Source of the DNA: Planctomycetota bacterium
GTDB lineage: Bacteria > Planctomycetota > UBA8742 > UBA2392
Reading direction: 5' to 3'
DNA length: 64,000 bases
Assembly: GCA_019912315.1 (NCBI GenBank)
Contig: JAIOJA010000040.1
Span: 62,001 to 126,000, forward strand
Shown here piece after piece: positions 7,458 to 16,616 of the stretch (position 1 is the first letter of the stretch; each line of letters opens with the position of its first letter). The notes under the pieces were generated by a model. The model ran no database searches, had not been told where the DNA came from, and worked only from the letters and a program-made list of their open reading frames with translations. A program made the translations under genes and the position numbers.

Positions 7458-10400
7458 ATGATTGCCCGAGCCACTTGCCTGATGACGATAATCGCGCTGT
7501 CCGCCGCCCTCGCGGCCCAGCCCAGCGTTACGTCAACGACGCCCGCGCGCCACGCCAACGATGTTGCCGACAACAGCAACGTAAGCGCCGGATTTTCAAC
7601 CAACATGAGCCCGCCCGGCAGCAGCAGCTTCCGCGTGCACAGCAACCTGCGCGGCTGGCTCGCCGGCGCCTTCAGCGGCGGAACGACCACGGCGCTGAGT
7701 TTCAACCCGACCAGCGACCTGCTGCCCGGCGAAAAGCTCGAGGTCATCCTGACCGACATGCTCGAAAGCACCGGCAATGCGCCTCTTCATCCGCCGCAGT
7801 CGTGGCGCTTCAACGCGGAGAGCAGCGCCGGGCCTAGCGTCTGGGACGTACGCGACGTCACCAGCGGACAGTGGAAAGGCTGGGATGCGGCATTCGGAGA
7901 CATCGATGGCGACGGTGACATCGACATGATCTGTGCCGGAAACGTCACCGTCGGCTACGACTATAAGTGCATCAACGACGGCAACGGCAACTTCACGAAT
8001 ACCTGGTTCACAACCAACGTCGACGGCAGCTACTGCTGCGCCCTTGCCGACATGGACAGTGACGGCGACCTCGACATCCTGATGGGCAACGCGCCGATCA
8101 ACACCGGCGGGCAGACATACTCCGGTGCGAACCGCCTGTACTTCAACGACGGCAACGGCAACTTCCCGACCAGCACCACGTTCGGGAACAGCACAAATAA
8201 CACCATCGACCTCGCCGTCGGCGACCTCGACAACGACGGCGACCTTGATGTCGTCACGGCCAACGGCGCCATCAACCCCGAGCAGAGCTACATCTACCTG
8301 AACAACGGCAGCGGAGTTCTTTCACAGCAGCCCTTCCTATATATCCCTAACGTGAACGCGCCGTTCTCCGCGGCGACTTGGGAGGTCGAGCTGGGCGACG
8401 TAAACAACGACGGGTTTCTTGACGTCATCTCCGGCTTCTGCGGTATTGCCCTGACCGCCACCAACTACGTGTGGCTCAATGACGGCAGTGCCGGCTTCAA
8501 CCTCCAGAACACCATCACCTACGAGACGGCGGCCGTCGTGCAGTCCATGGCCGTGGGCGACTTTGACGGCGATGGCGACCTGGACATGATCGGCGGCGGC
8601 AACGGGTTGTGCCCCAGCAACGTCTACCTGAACACCGGCAGCGGCGCCTTCATCATCCAGCAGTGGGACGCAGGCACTTTCGCGGTGTGGGACCTTGAGA
8701 CCAACGACATGGACGGCGACGGCGACCTTGACGTGATCGTCGCCAGCGAAAGCGGCGTCTGCTACGTGATGTTCAACGACGGTTCAGCCAACTTCAGTAG
8801 TACTGCCGCAGGCAACGCGCCTGTCGGCAACAACGCAAGCATGGACTACTTCGGGCTGACCGCTGCGGACGTAGACGGCGACGGCGACCTGGATATCGGC
8901 ACTCCCAACAACATCATCTTCAACGGCAGCAACCTGCCAACAGTGACCGTCACGGTCGGCGCCAACAGTGTGGCGAACGGCGGCACCGCCAATGTCAACA
9001 ATAACGACACCGTGCTGGCGGCCGGCATCACGATCTCGATCAACGACCCCGACAACGATCAGGTCAGCGTCAGCGGGCAGATCAGCAACGTCACGAATCA
9101 GGGTTTCAGCCTGGCCGAGTGGTCATCCGGCGCGGCCCCTGTGTCCTACGCGCTGACGCCGACGACCGGCACCTTCACGCAACCCAACATGAGCCATACT
9201 GTCACGCTGACTGTCAACGACGGCACGGAGACCCTGATCTTCACGTTCCATATCGATGTCGGTGCCGCGCCCAACATTGCGCCGACAATCAGCGTGTCGA
9301 CAGGCAGCGGCCCCGTCACAAACAACGGCGCCATTAACGTGAACTACGCCTCCACGCTGCAGGCCTTGAGCCTCGCCATCACGGTGGCGGACGCCGACTT
9401 CGACAACGTTTCCCTGGTTGGCAACGTCAGCAATGCAAGCGGTACGGCCATGCTTAGCAGCCACTTCAGCAGCGCCTCTGCAGGCACACCTTACTCGCTA
9501 TATCCGCAGCAGGGTACGTTCAACCAGCCGGGCGTGACGCACGTGGTTACGCTCAATGCGAACGACGGCGTCGGCGGGACGGCCGCGTTCACGTTCAACA
9601 TCGTGGTTTCCGCCACGCCGAACTACGGGCCGGGCTGTATGGTCTCGCGCAACGGCACGGCCTTCAGCCCCAACAGCTCATTCAACGTGAACTACGGCAC
9701 GACGCTGGCCTCGCTGAGTCTGGTCATCACCGTCAACGACAACAACAACGATACGGTCAACCTTACCGGCAGCGTCAGCAATGCCTTCGGCACGGGCATT
9801 CTGAACAGTGAATTTAGCGGCAATGCCGTTGCGCCGTACTTGCTGTACCCGACGACCGGCGTGTTCAATCAGCCAAACACCTCACACGTGGTTTCGCTCA
9901 ACGCCAACGACGGCAATGGCGGCAACACGGTCTTTACGTTCACAATTAATGTCGGCGCCGCGCCGAACGATCCGCCCGTGATCGGCGTCAGCCGGAACGC
10001 CACCAACGTCGCTGACAGCTCCGTCATCAACGTTGCGTACGGCGCCACCGTCGCAAGTCTCCAACTCGCGATCTCGGTGACCGATGCCCAGAACGACACC
10101 GTCGCCCTCACCGGCACCGTGAGCAGCGGCAGCGGCACCGGAATCCTCAACAGTGAGTTCAGCAATTCCGCGCCCGCGCCTTACACCGTCAACCCGACCA
10201 GCGGCGTCTTCAACATTGGTGGCGCAACCCATACGGTCACCCTCAGTGCCGACGATGGCAACGGCGGAACCGCCAACTTCTCTTTCCATGTCATGGTTGG
10301 CGCCGCGCCCGCACCGCTGATTCAGGTTTTCGAAACCAGCATCACCGGGGTAGCGATATCCCACGGTTCGAACGCTTCCGGCGGGCGCGATTTCGGCTCG

Positions 10401-11201
10401 CAACTTGTGAGCGCCGGCGCAACGACCGGCCTTGTCGTGGTGATCTACAACAACGGCAATGCCGCCCTGGATGTCACCAGCGTGAACCTCACCGGCGCCG
10501 ACGCGGGGCACTTTGTTCTGAACACGACCACCACGGCCGGAGTTGTTGCGCCAACCGGCTACACGCAGTTTACCCTGGCCTTTGACCCGGCCAGTGCCGG
10601 AAGCAAGACCGCGACCGTCGGGATCGACCACAACGACGGCAGCGTCGCAAATCCGTTCACGTTTGAAGTCACGGGTGTAGGTACAACTCCTGCCCCGGTG
10701 CCGCTGATCGTGGTCAAGCGCAATGGTGCGACCATTGCCAACGGCGGAAGCATCAACGTGGGCACCTATGCCGTAGGCGACAACCCGTCGCTGGTAACAA
10801 TCACCATCGAAAACGCCGGCAACGCGGCCCTCACCGTTGGCATGCCGACTCTGGGCGGCGCTGATGCGGCGCGCTTCACCATCATCCTGAACGGCTTCAA
10901 TGGACTGGTTCCTGCCAGCGGCAGCACAAGCTTCAGCATCGACTACGACGCCGCGGTTGAGGGCACGCACGGCGCCACGCTGAGCTTCAGCCACGATGAC
11001 ACCACCACCGCGACACCCTTCAGCATCGCGCTGACGGGCGTGACCACGGCGGCTCCGCCCAGCGGCGGCGGCTCCACCGGCGGGGGAGGCGGCGGGGGAG
11101 GCGGATGTGCCGCGAGCGGCGGCACGTCGGCGACTCTGCTGATTGTCCTGCTGGCAATGGCAGCACTGACGGCGACACGCACCCGCCGTCGCACCAGCTA
11201 A
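7458..11201 (+). CDS. Large secreted FG-GAP/VCBS repeat protein with Cys-containing C-terminal sorting-type tail
   Basis: 1247 residues. The start ATG at 7458 has GGAGGAG five bases upstream and is followed by a signal peptide ending ALAAQP. In order: an SbsA-type Ig-like domain (about 20-125); FG-GAP/VCBS repeats with many calcium-binding DxDGDGDxD loops such as DIDGDGDIDM and DVDGDGDLDI (about 130-490); four repeats of about 110 residues with cadherin-like HTVTL/NANDG motifs; two choice-of-anchor D domains (NAALDVTSVNLTGADAGHF and relatives); then a Gly9-Cys linker, a hydrophobic segment and TRTRRRTS. The tail fits cleavage and anchoring by an exosortase, rhombosortase or myxosortase-like enzyme. 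None is in the window. A surface or adhesive role is an inference. Confidence 0.8.
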   Translation: MIARATCLMTIIALSAALAAQPSVTSTTPARHANDVADNSNVSAGFSTNMSPPGSSSFRVHSNLRGWLAGAFSGGTTTALSFNPTSDLLPGEKLEVILTDMLESTGNAPLHPPQSWRFNAESSAGPSVWDVRDVTSGQWKGWDAAFGDIDGDGDIDMICAGNVTVGYDYKCINDGNGNFTNTWFTTNVDGSYCCALADMDSDGDLDILMGNAPINTGGQTYSGANRLYFNDGNGNFPTSTTFGNSTNNTIDLAVGDLDNDGDLDVVTANGAINPEQSYIYLNNGSGVLSQQPFLYIPNVNAPFSAATWEVELGDVNNDGFLDVISGFCGIALTATNYVWLNDGSAGFNLQNTITYETAAVVQSMAVGDFDGDGDLDMIGGGNGLCPSNVYLNTGSGAFIIQQWDAGTFAVWDLETNDMDGDGDLDVIVASESGVCYVMFNDGSANFSSTAAGNAPVGNNASMDYFGLTAADVDGDGDLDIGTPNNIIFNGSNLPTVTVTVGANSVANGGTANVNNNDTVLAAGITISINDPDNDQVSVSGQISNVTNQGFSLAEWSSGAAPVSYALTPTTGTFTQPNMSHTVTLTVNDGTETLIFTFHIDVGAAPNIAPTISVSTGSGPVTNNGAINVNYASTLQALSLAITVADADFDNVSLVGNVSNASGTAMLSSHFSSASAGTPYSLYPQQGTFNQPGVTHVVTLNANDGVGGTAAFTFNIVVSATPNYGPGCMVSRNGTAFSPNSSFNVNYGTTLASLSLVITVNDNNNDTVNLTGSVSNAFGTGILNSEFSGNAVAPYLLYPTTGVFNQPNTSHVVSLNANDGNGGNTVFTFTINVGAAPNDPPVIGVSRNATNVADSSVINVAYGATVASLQLAISVTDAQNDTVALTGTVSSGSGTGILNSEFSNSAPAPYTVNPTSGVFNIGGATHTVTLSADDGNGGTANFSFHVMVGAAPAPLIQVFETSITGVAISHGSNASGGRDFGSQLVSAGATTGLVVVIYNNGNAALDVTSVNLTGADAGHFVLNTTTTAGVVAPTGYTQFTLAFDPASAGSKTATVGIDHNDGSVANPFTFEVTGVGTTPAPVPLIVVKRNGATIANGGSINVGTYAVGDNPSLVTITIENAGNAALTVGMPTLGGADAARFTIILNGFNGLVPASGSTSFSIDYDAAVEGTHGATLSFSHDDTTTATPFSIALTGVTTAAPPSGGGSTGGGGGGGGGCAASGGTSATLLIVLLAMAALTATRTRRRTS

Positions 11202-11213
11202 GGCTGGGCGCCA

Positions 11214-11254
11214 CAAACCTCGCGGTGGGCGCCCCACGGCCCCCGCGAGGTTTG
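11214..11254. terminator. Convergent-gene hairpin
   Basis: A perfect 12-bp stem (CAAACCTCGCGG at 11214-11225 with its complement at 11243-11254) and a 17-nt loop lie between the ends of the FG-GAP gene and pyrD. There is no strong U-run on the plus side. The minus side reads A/T-poor, so efficiency is uncertain. Confidence 0.55.
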
Positions 11255-11257
11255 GCG

Positions 11258-12193
11258 TTAACTCGATAGAGCGGGCGGAGTCTTGGACTTGAGTGTACCG
11301 ACCAGATCGGAGATACGCTTCACGCCCGTGTCGATCAGGCGTTCTTTCAGTCCGGCGTGGATGGTCTGCCCGGCGTCGGGCTCGACAAACAGAATTGTCC
11401 CGAGTTGCACCGCGCTTGCGCCGGCGACCATGAACTCGAGCACGTCGTCCGCGTTGCTGATGCCGCCGATGGCGATCACCGGAATGTCCACCGCGTTGGC
11501 GGCCTGCCACACGCAGCGCAGCGCGACCGGCTTGATCGCGGGACCACTCAGCCCGCCGGTGTAGTTCGCGATCAGCGGCTCGCGGGTGCGCCAGTTCACA
11601 GCCATGCCGACAAGCGTGTTGATCGCACTGACGGCATCGGCGCCGCCGCGCTCGGCGGCCCTGGCAATGCCCGCGATATCGGCAACATTCGGCGACAACT
11701 TCACGATCAGGGGCAGCTTGGTTTTCGTGCGGCAGGCCGCGACCAGTTGCTCGCAGGGACCGGGCTCGGATGAAAACTGCAGGCCCTCGGCGACGTTCGG
11801 GCAACTCAGGTTCAGCTCGAGCGCGGCGATGCCATCCTCCGCGTCAAAACGCTCCACCAGCCAGACGTATTCGTCAAAGTCGTGCCCGACGACATTGACC
11901 ACCGCCTTAGGGCCGAAGCTGCGCATCTTCGGCAGAGTATTCTTGATGAACGCCTCGTAGCCTTCGTTCTGCAGTCCGATTGCGTTGATCATCCCGGCTG
12001 CGGTTTCCGCCGTGCGCGGGTACGGATTGCCGAGGCGCGGCTCGCGGCTGATGCTCTTGCCGACCAGCGCGCCGTAGACACTGAGGTCGTGGTAGCGGTC
12101 GAGCTCTTTGCCGTAGCCGCTACAGCCGCTGGCCGTCATCAGGGGCGACGACAACTCGAGGGGACCAAGTTTCACGCTCAGGTCAAGCGCCAT
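11258..12193 (-). CDS. pyrD: Dihydroorotate dehydrogenase, class 1 (1B-like)
   Basis: 311 residues. Oxidises dihydroorotate to orotate in pyrimidine synthesis, using FMN in a TIM barrel. The start at 12193 lies inside the end of lspA with GGAGG upstream. Residues about 128-134 read NLSCPNV, so the catalytic base is Cys131 as in soluble class 1 enzymes, not the Ser of membrane class 2. IGGISNADDV is the phosphate-binding signature. The sequence resembles the NAD-linked 1B type, which needs the PyrK electron-transfer subunit. No pyrK is adjacent, so the electron acceptor is open. It is translationally coupled to lspA. Confidence 0.93.
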   Translation of the reverse strand: MALDLSVKLGPLELSSPLMTASGCSGYGKELDRYHDLSVYGALVGKSISREPRLGNPYPRTAETAAGMINAIGLQNEGYEAFIKNTLPKMRSFGPKAVVNVVGHDFDEYVWLVERFDAEDGIAALELNLSCPNVAEGLQFSSEPGPCEQLVAACRTKTKLPLIVKLSPNVADIAGIARAAERGGADAVSAINTLVGMAVNWRTREPLIANYTGGLSGPAIKPVALRCVWQAANAVDIPVIAIGGISNADDVLEFMVAGASAVQLGTILFVEPDAGQTIHAGLKERLIDTGVKRISDLVGTLKSKTPPALSS

Positions 12194-12779
12194 GGACCGC
12201 CTCCTGCGTCTCGGTGGGCGCATCGCTCTTCTTTTTCGGGCTGCGCAGGGACATCAGCACAAGCAGTATCACGCCCGCGATAATCGCGATGTCGGCCACG
12301 TTGAACACGGGGTACTTGAGTGGGATTTCGAAGTCGATGACCCAGAACTTGAAGCCCCAGCCGTGCATTGGCAGATCGAAGGTGAAAAACATGAAGTCGC
12401 GCACGTGCCCCAGCAGCATACGGTCGTGCAGGTTGCCGATCGCGCCCGAGGCCACCAGTGCCAGCGCCGCGAGGTACCAGCGGCGTTTCGGGTCCGCCTT
12501 GTACATATAGAGGAAGAGCACGCTGAGAACCGCTGCGGCGATTAGCCCCAGGACTACCGGGCGCCCCTCAAGAATGCTGAAAGCCGCGCCTTCATTCGTT
12601 GCCCACTTCCACCCGATGAAGCCTTCGATGATCGGCGTGACAATCGGGTCTGTCGGGCGCACATACGCGTCCGCCCAGGCTTTGCTTGCGAGGTCGGCCA
12701 CGAGCCCGCCGATCAGCACGATCCAGAACAGCCCCTTGGATGTGAACGCCCGCCCCATGAATGTCGACTGCTGACTCAT
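12183..12779 (-). CDS. lspA: Signal peptidase II (prolipoprotein signal peptidase)
   Basis: 198 residues from the ATG at 12779. An inner-membrane aspartyl protease that removes lipoprotein signal peptides. Four hydrophobic segments are visible. The conserved blocks are NEGAAFSI (63-69), GNLHDR with catalytic Asp119, and FNVADIAI with catalytic Asp163. A charged C-terminus (SPKKKSDAPTE) is typical of a cytoplasmic tail. The start SD is weak. A second ATG at 12758 is possible but would shorten the first helix. Overlaps pyrD by 11 bp. Substrates in this window include the HtrA-like, HEAT and 182-residue lipoproteins. Confidence 0.93.
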   Translation of the reverse strand: MSQQSTFMGRAFTSKGLFWIVLIGGLVADLASKAWADAYVRPTDPIVTPIIEGFIGWKWATNEGAAFSILEGRPVVLGLIAAAVLSVLFLYMYKADPKRRWYLAALALVASGAIGNLHDRMLLGHVRDFMFFTFDLPMHGWGFKFWVIDFEIPLKYPVFNVADIAIIAGVILLVLMSLRSPKKKSDAPTETQEAVHGA

Positions 12780-12853
12780 GGCCGGAATGTACGGGGGGTT
12801 GGTGTAGGCGGCAAGCCCGCGACGGCCGCGCCCGCGTAATCTATGCTGGAGGG

Positions 12854-13999
12854 ATGACCTCACTGTACATCCACATTCCGTTCTGCGTGCGCAAGTGCGA
12901 GTACTGCGACTTCTACAGCGGCGTCGCGACTGAGCACGATGTAGACCGCTATCTGGATGCGCTGGAACACGAACTACGCCTGCGCCTGCCGGATGGTTTC
13001 GCGCCCGCCACAGTGTTCATGGGCGGCGGCACACCGACGCGCCTGAGTGAAAAGCAGCTTCTGCGCCTGGGCGATGCGCTGCGCTCGCATATTGACCTGA
13101 GCAATTGCGCGGAGTTCACCAGCGAAATCAATCCCGGAACGCTGACGCCCGAGAAAGCCGTTGCTCTGGTCTGCCTCGGTGTGACCCGCGCCAGCTTCGG
13201 CGTGCAGTCCTTCGACGCGCATTTTCTAAAAGCTCTCGGTCGCGCCTACGAGGCTGGCACGGCGACACAGGCCGTTGAGATGGCCCGCGCCGCGGGTATC
13301 CAGCGAATCAGCATGGACCTGATGTTCGCCCTGCCGGGGCAGACACTGGATCACCTGCGCGAAGACTTGAACGCGGCACTCGCCCACGGCACGGAACACC
13401 TGAGCCTGTACGCCCTGACCTTCGAAGACGACACACCCTTGACGCGTCAATTGCTGAACGGCGAAGTTGAGCCCTGCCCCCAGGAGCTTGAGCGCGAAAT
13501 GTTCACCGTCGTAGGCGAAACCTGTGCGGCCAACGGCGTGCGGCGCTACGAGGTCAGCAACTTCGCGCGGCTGGGCGCGGAGTGCAGACACAACATCGTC
13601 TACTGGACACTCGGCGACTGGCACGGAGTTGGCGCCGGCGCGCACGGGATGCTTGATGGCAAGATCACGCGCAACGCCGCCGATTTTCACGCGTATTCCC
13701 GCGCGCTGCTTCAAGAGAACCGCCTGCCCGAAGTAGAGACCGAACAACTGAGTCCCATGGCCCGTGCGGAATCTCTACTCCTGATGGGCATGCGCTTAAC
13801 ACAGGGCGTGGAGTTGGCGAGGTTTCGGCAGTTCGCGGGCGTCGAGTTCGCGAGCGTCTGCGGCGAAGCGGCCGCGCGCTTGAAGAGGCAAGGGCTGCTT
13901 GAGATGACGCCCACACACGTGCGCGCCACGCCCGCCGGGCTGCTCATGCTGGACAGTGTAATTCTCGAGCTCGCCAGCGGCATGGAGCAACCCGCGTGA
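12854..13999 (+). CDS. hemW: Radical SAM protein HemW (heme chaperone/coproporphyrinogen oxidase-like)
   Basis: 381 residues with GGAGGG before the ATG at 12854. The N-terminus SLYIHIPFC-VRKCEYC supplies the CxxxCxxC [4Fe-4S] motif (Cys11, Cys15, Cys18), followed by MGGGTPTRL, the SAM-binding GGGTP. The C-terminal HemN-like region follows (VSNFARLGAECRHN, YWTLGDWHGVGAGAHG). Length and the lack of the fourth HemN-specific N-terminal elements favour HemW over true HemN. It ends in a GTGA overlap with the next gene, so the two are probably co-translated. Confidence 0.9.
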   Translation: MTSLYIHIPFCVRKCEYCDFYSGVATEHDVDRYLDALEHELRLRLPDGFAPATVFMGGGTPTRLSEKQLLRLGDALRSHIDLSNCAEFTSEINPGTLTPEKAVALVCLGVTRASFGVQSFDAHFLKALGRAYEAGTATQAVEMARAAGIQRISMDLMFALPGQTLDHLREDLNAALAHGTEHLSLYALTFEDDTPLTRQLLNGEVEPCPQELEREMFTVVGETCAANGVRRYEVSNFARLGAECRHNIVYWTLGDWHGVGAGAHGMLDGKITRNAADFHAYSRALLQENRLPEVETEQLSPMARAESLLLMGMRLTQGVELARFRQFAGVEFASVCGEAAARLKRQGLLEMTPTHVRATPAGLLMLDSVILELASGMEQPA

Positions 14000-15087
14000 A
14001 TTTAGGATTTTGGAGTCTGGATTTTGGATCCAGCGGCGGCAGCCGTCAGCGTTGTTCAATTCAAAATCTGCTGCTTTTCGTCACGGCTGCACTTGTGCTC
14101 TCTGCCTGTGCGACGACCACGACGTTCGAATCGATCCCCGACCCGCAGTCTTCATGGAACCGCACGGGCTACGAGAAGGCGCGTTTGTCCGTGGTCGCGC
14201 TAGTGGTCGAGTCCGGTGGCGCGGGTGACGCCTTCGGTGCGGGCATCATCTACGACAACCGCGGGCACATACTGACGGCGCATCATGTGGTCGAGAATGC
14301 GACGCGTATTCTCGTGCTCGTGTCGGGTGGGTATACAGTCCGCGCGAGTGTCGTCGGCGCGGACCCGGTATCGGACTTCGCCATCCTGCGTGCGGACGCC
14401 GTGATTCCCGACAAGATGCAGCCGGCCGTGATCGCGAAGTCTGACCCCGTCCCCGGCGAGCCTGTCTGGAACCTGGGCAACCCGTTCGGGACCAGCCGTT
14501 TTGGCGGCGAGGCCAGCGTCGGGCACGGGGTAGTCAGCGCCGTAAACCGGACATACCTGAACGACGAAACCGGGCGCCTCTACCTGGACGGCATCCAGCA
14601 CGACGCGCCCACCAACCCGGGCAACAGCGGCGGCGGCATTTTCAATGAACGCGGCGAGTTGTTGGGGCTGAACGCCCTGATTACCACCACGCGCGACACG
14701 CCCAGTGACAGCGGCGTCGCGTTTGCCATTCCGGGCTATGCGTTGAAACGCCTGGCCGAAGACCTGCTGCATGGGCGCGTGCCTCAGCACGGCTGGTTTG
14801 GTGCGGAGAGTTACAAGCAGGCCACGGAGATCTACCCGCAGGGCTTTGGTCGCCTGCGCGCCGTGTTCGGCCCGTTAAACCCGGCCGGGCCAGCGCAACT
14901 CGCGGGAATCCAGCCCGGCGACGTGGTGATCAAGGTGGACGACACGGAAGTGTTCGGCATCCACGAAATCCTGATGCTCGAAGACAACATTCCCCCCGGG
15001 CAGCAGGTGGAAATCACCATAAACAGGGCAGGCCGCGAATTCGCGATAACACTGACAGCCGCGAGCCGCCCGTGGCCTTGGGGCTAG
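13996..15087 (+). CDS. HtrA/DegP-like trypsin-fold serine protease lipoprotein with PDZ domain
   Basis: 363 residues from a GTG overlapping the hemW stop. Residues 24-38 form a lipoprotein signal with lipobox LSAC38, so it is likely an anchored periplasmic protease. Catalytic residues fit His97 (LTAHHVV), Asp127 (SDFAI) and Ser211 (TNPGNSGGGIF). A C-terminal PDZ domain spans about 285-360 (AGIQPGDVVIKVDD). It has one PDZ rather than DegP's two, similar to DegS. The first 20 residues are encoded by a 7-nt-periodic repeat, so the N-terminus before the hydrophobic segment is unusual. Confidence 0.85.
   Translation: MNLGFWSLDFGSSGGSRQRCSIQNLLLFVTAALVLSACATTTTFESIPDPQSSWNRTGYEKARLSVVALVVESGGAGDAFGAGIIYDNRGHILTAHHVVENATRILVLVSGGYTVRASVVGADPVSDFAILRADAVIPDKMQPAVIAKSDPVPGEPVWNLGNPFGTSRFGGEASVGHGVVSAVNRTYLNDETGRLYLDGIQHDAPTNPGNSGGGIFNERGELLGLNALITTTRDTPSDSGVAFAIPGYALKRLAEDLLHGRVPQHGWFGAESYKQATEIYPQGFGRLRAVFGPLNPAGPAQLAGIQPGDVVIKVDDTEVFGIHEILMLEDNIPPGQQVEITINRAGREFAITLTAASRPWPWG
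13998..14072. repeat. 7-nt-periodic mini-repeat (GGATTTT type)
   Basis: Five heptamers in a row from 13998: GAATTTA, GGATTTT, GGAGTCT, GGATTTT, GGATCCA. A partial reverse-complement arm (AATTCAAAATC) follows near 14059-14069 after a GC-rich loop. It overlaps the start of the HtrA-like gene and is translated as its N-terminus. It is AT-rich in GC-rich surroundings and belongs to the same class as the elements near 34.1, 36.6, 57.1, 58.3 and 58.9 kb. Confidence 0.6.
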
Positions 15088-16595
15088 GAGCCGGCGCGGC
15101 GATGCCTTTCGGAAAACCTGGCGGAGGGGGGGGGATTCGAACCCCCGTTACCCTTGCGGGCAAATCGGTTTTCGAAACCGACGCAATCAACCACTCTGCC
15201 ACCCCTCCGCGTTTCTCCGTGCGACGCCGTTTCGGGCGCAACCTCAAAGTTAGTAACAGGATGCGAGGATTTTGCCGGGCCGTCCACCCCTCGCACGAAA
15301 GTGGACTCAATCACTTTTGGGTCCGTATTTGTCCGATGCTGTACGGCCTGTTGCACCAAGCCAGCGCCCAAGTTTTTCGATGGCGAAAGCGTAGCCGCCA
15401 ACGTCGGAATGACCGGGAAGTTTTCAATGGCCTGCCGTTCGATGTCCTTAGCAGAATGAGCGTAGACACCCAGCGTAAGATTCGGCGTGCTATGCCGCGC
15501 AAGCGATTGCATCGTCTTTGGCGAGCATCCAGTCCTCTCCAACATCGTAACGAATGTGTGTCGCAAAGAGTGAAAGTCGGCATACAGCCCTTCGGCGTTT
15601 ACATAGTCAACTCCTGCCGCTTCTAGGTCCGCACGAAGCATCTTCGCGGCGTGCCCTTCCGGTGGCATTGTCAATGCAGGACTGTCTTTGGGCTTCCCGC
15701 TAAAGAGGAGCTTCAACTGTTCGGCCATGCCTTGGGACAGTGGTATCTCGCCTGCCCGCTTTCCTTTGGCGTCAGTGGCCTTGATTCGCACGGTTGGCTG
15801 TTCGGAATCGAGGTCGAACGATGAGACCGTAAGACTGCCAAGTTCCTTGAGTCGCAGGCCGGTGAACATTGCAAGTTGGTAGAGTATCGACCGGTACTCG
15901 CTCGGCACTTTCTTTCTCACCGTATCCATTTGAAGCTCACCAAAGAGCTTGTTTAGCTCGCCCTCGGTCAACGCCCTCCTCGGGTGCCTGGGGTCAAGGG
16001 CCACGTTGGCTTTCTTGATCCCTCTGGTCGGATTTTCAAATGCTCGCCCTACTTCGATCATCCATAGGCAAAACTGCTGGAACGCCACTAGGTAGTGGTT
16101 GAACGTCTGCGCACCGAATCCGCGCTCTCTCTGTAGACTTGCCAGCGCCTCGCGAACTGTTGCCGGGGTCAAGTCCTGCCACCACTTGAAGCGTCGATGC
16201 TCGACTAGTTTGGCCAACATCGACGCTCGCATTTTGACGTGCTTCTCCGAGACTCGTTGCTGCCGGAGGTAGTCGAGAAAATCCGCAATGTGTTCGGTCA
16301 ACCTTTTCAGCGATCCGAGTTCGCAGCCCTTCAACAAACCGCACGCCGTAAGCCGGTTCCTGTTCTTGTCATCAAGACTCTCCAGCCACTTGCGCGTTTC
16401 GGGTGGAAGCTCACGCCCGGACTCAACCAACTCGGCAAGTTTTTGCACGTTGCAGCCAAACTCATTGCTCGCCTTCTTGTCGCGATAGGCGGGGAGCCTG
16501 ACTCGCTCGCCTCGGAACCTCAGTTCGACATACCAATTGCGCGTCTTTCGCAAAGGCCCGCCTTTACTGGTGTAATCTTGCTTGGACAGCCTCAT
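15084..16595 (-). CDS. Tyrosine recombinase/integrase of the tRNA-Ser element
   Basis: 503 residues. A SAM-like N-terminal core-binding region (about 95-190) precedes a catalytic domain with Arg248 (TGLRLKELGSL), Lys278, His342-x-x-Arg345 (HSLRHTF), His368 and nucleophile Tyr378 (TLGVYAHS). The domain ends near residue 395. The last 100 residues are atypical. From about residue 435 they are encoded by DNA resembling the tRNA promoter region, and from about 463 by the tRNA-Ser gene itself (RRGGRVVD, SNPPPSARF), ending in HtrA-gene-proximal sequence. It presumably integrates and excises the element at tRNA-Ser. The tail may be translated but is unlikely to be functional. Confidence 0.9.
   Translation of the reverse strand: MRLSKQDYTSKGGPLRKTRNWYVELRFRGERVRLPAYRDKKASNEFGCNVQKLAELVESGRELPPETRKWLESLDDKNRNRLTACGLLKGCELGSLKRLTEHIADFLDYLRQQRVSEKHVKMRASMLAKLVEHRRFKWWQDLTPATVREALASLQRERGFGAQTFNHYLVAFQQFCLWMIEVGRAFENPTRGIKKANVALDPRHPRRALTEGELNKLFGELQMDTVRKKVPSEYRSILYQLAMFTGLRLKELGSLTVSSFDLDSEQPTVRIKATDAKGKRAGEIPLSQGMAEQLKLLFSGKPKDSPALTMPPEGHAAKMLRADLEAAGVDYVNAEGLYADFHSLRHTFVTMLERTGCSPKTMQSLARHSTPNLTLGVYAHSAKDIERQAIENFPVIPTLAATLSPSKNLGAGLVQQAVQHRTNTDPKVIESTFVRGVDGPAKSSHPVTNFEVAPETASHGETRRGGRVVDCVGFENRFARKGNGGSNPPPSARFSERHRRAGS
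15119..15208 (-). tRNA. tRNA-Ser (CGA)
   Basis: 90 nt, read on the minus strand. Acceptor GGAGGGG pairs with CCCCTCC, discriminator G is followed by encoded CCA, and the anticodon loop TTCGAAA gives CGA. A long variable arm is typical of serine, and the T-arm contains GGTTCGAATCC. The gene is intact but its 5' half (15166-15208) belongs to a 46-bp direct repeat also found at 21409-21454. That makes it the insertion site of the mobile element. Confidence 0.95.
15166..15211. repeat. att direct repeat, integrase side
   Basis: 46 bp from the anticodon loop through the tRNA 5' end. It matches 21409-21454 except at one base (15185 versus 21428). This copy is part of the intact tRNA gene. Confidence 0.85.
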
Positions 16596-16616
16596 CTAAC
16601 ATCCTCCACTTCGATT

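Noticed and set aside
9882-11804. 640-residue minus-strand frame over the FG-GAP and pyrD region
   Set aside because: Arg/Ala-rich antisense shadow, overlaps two well-supported genes.
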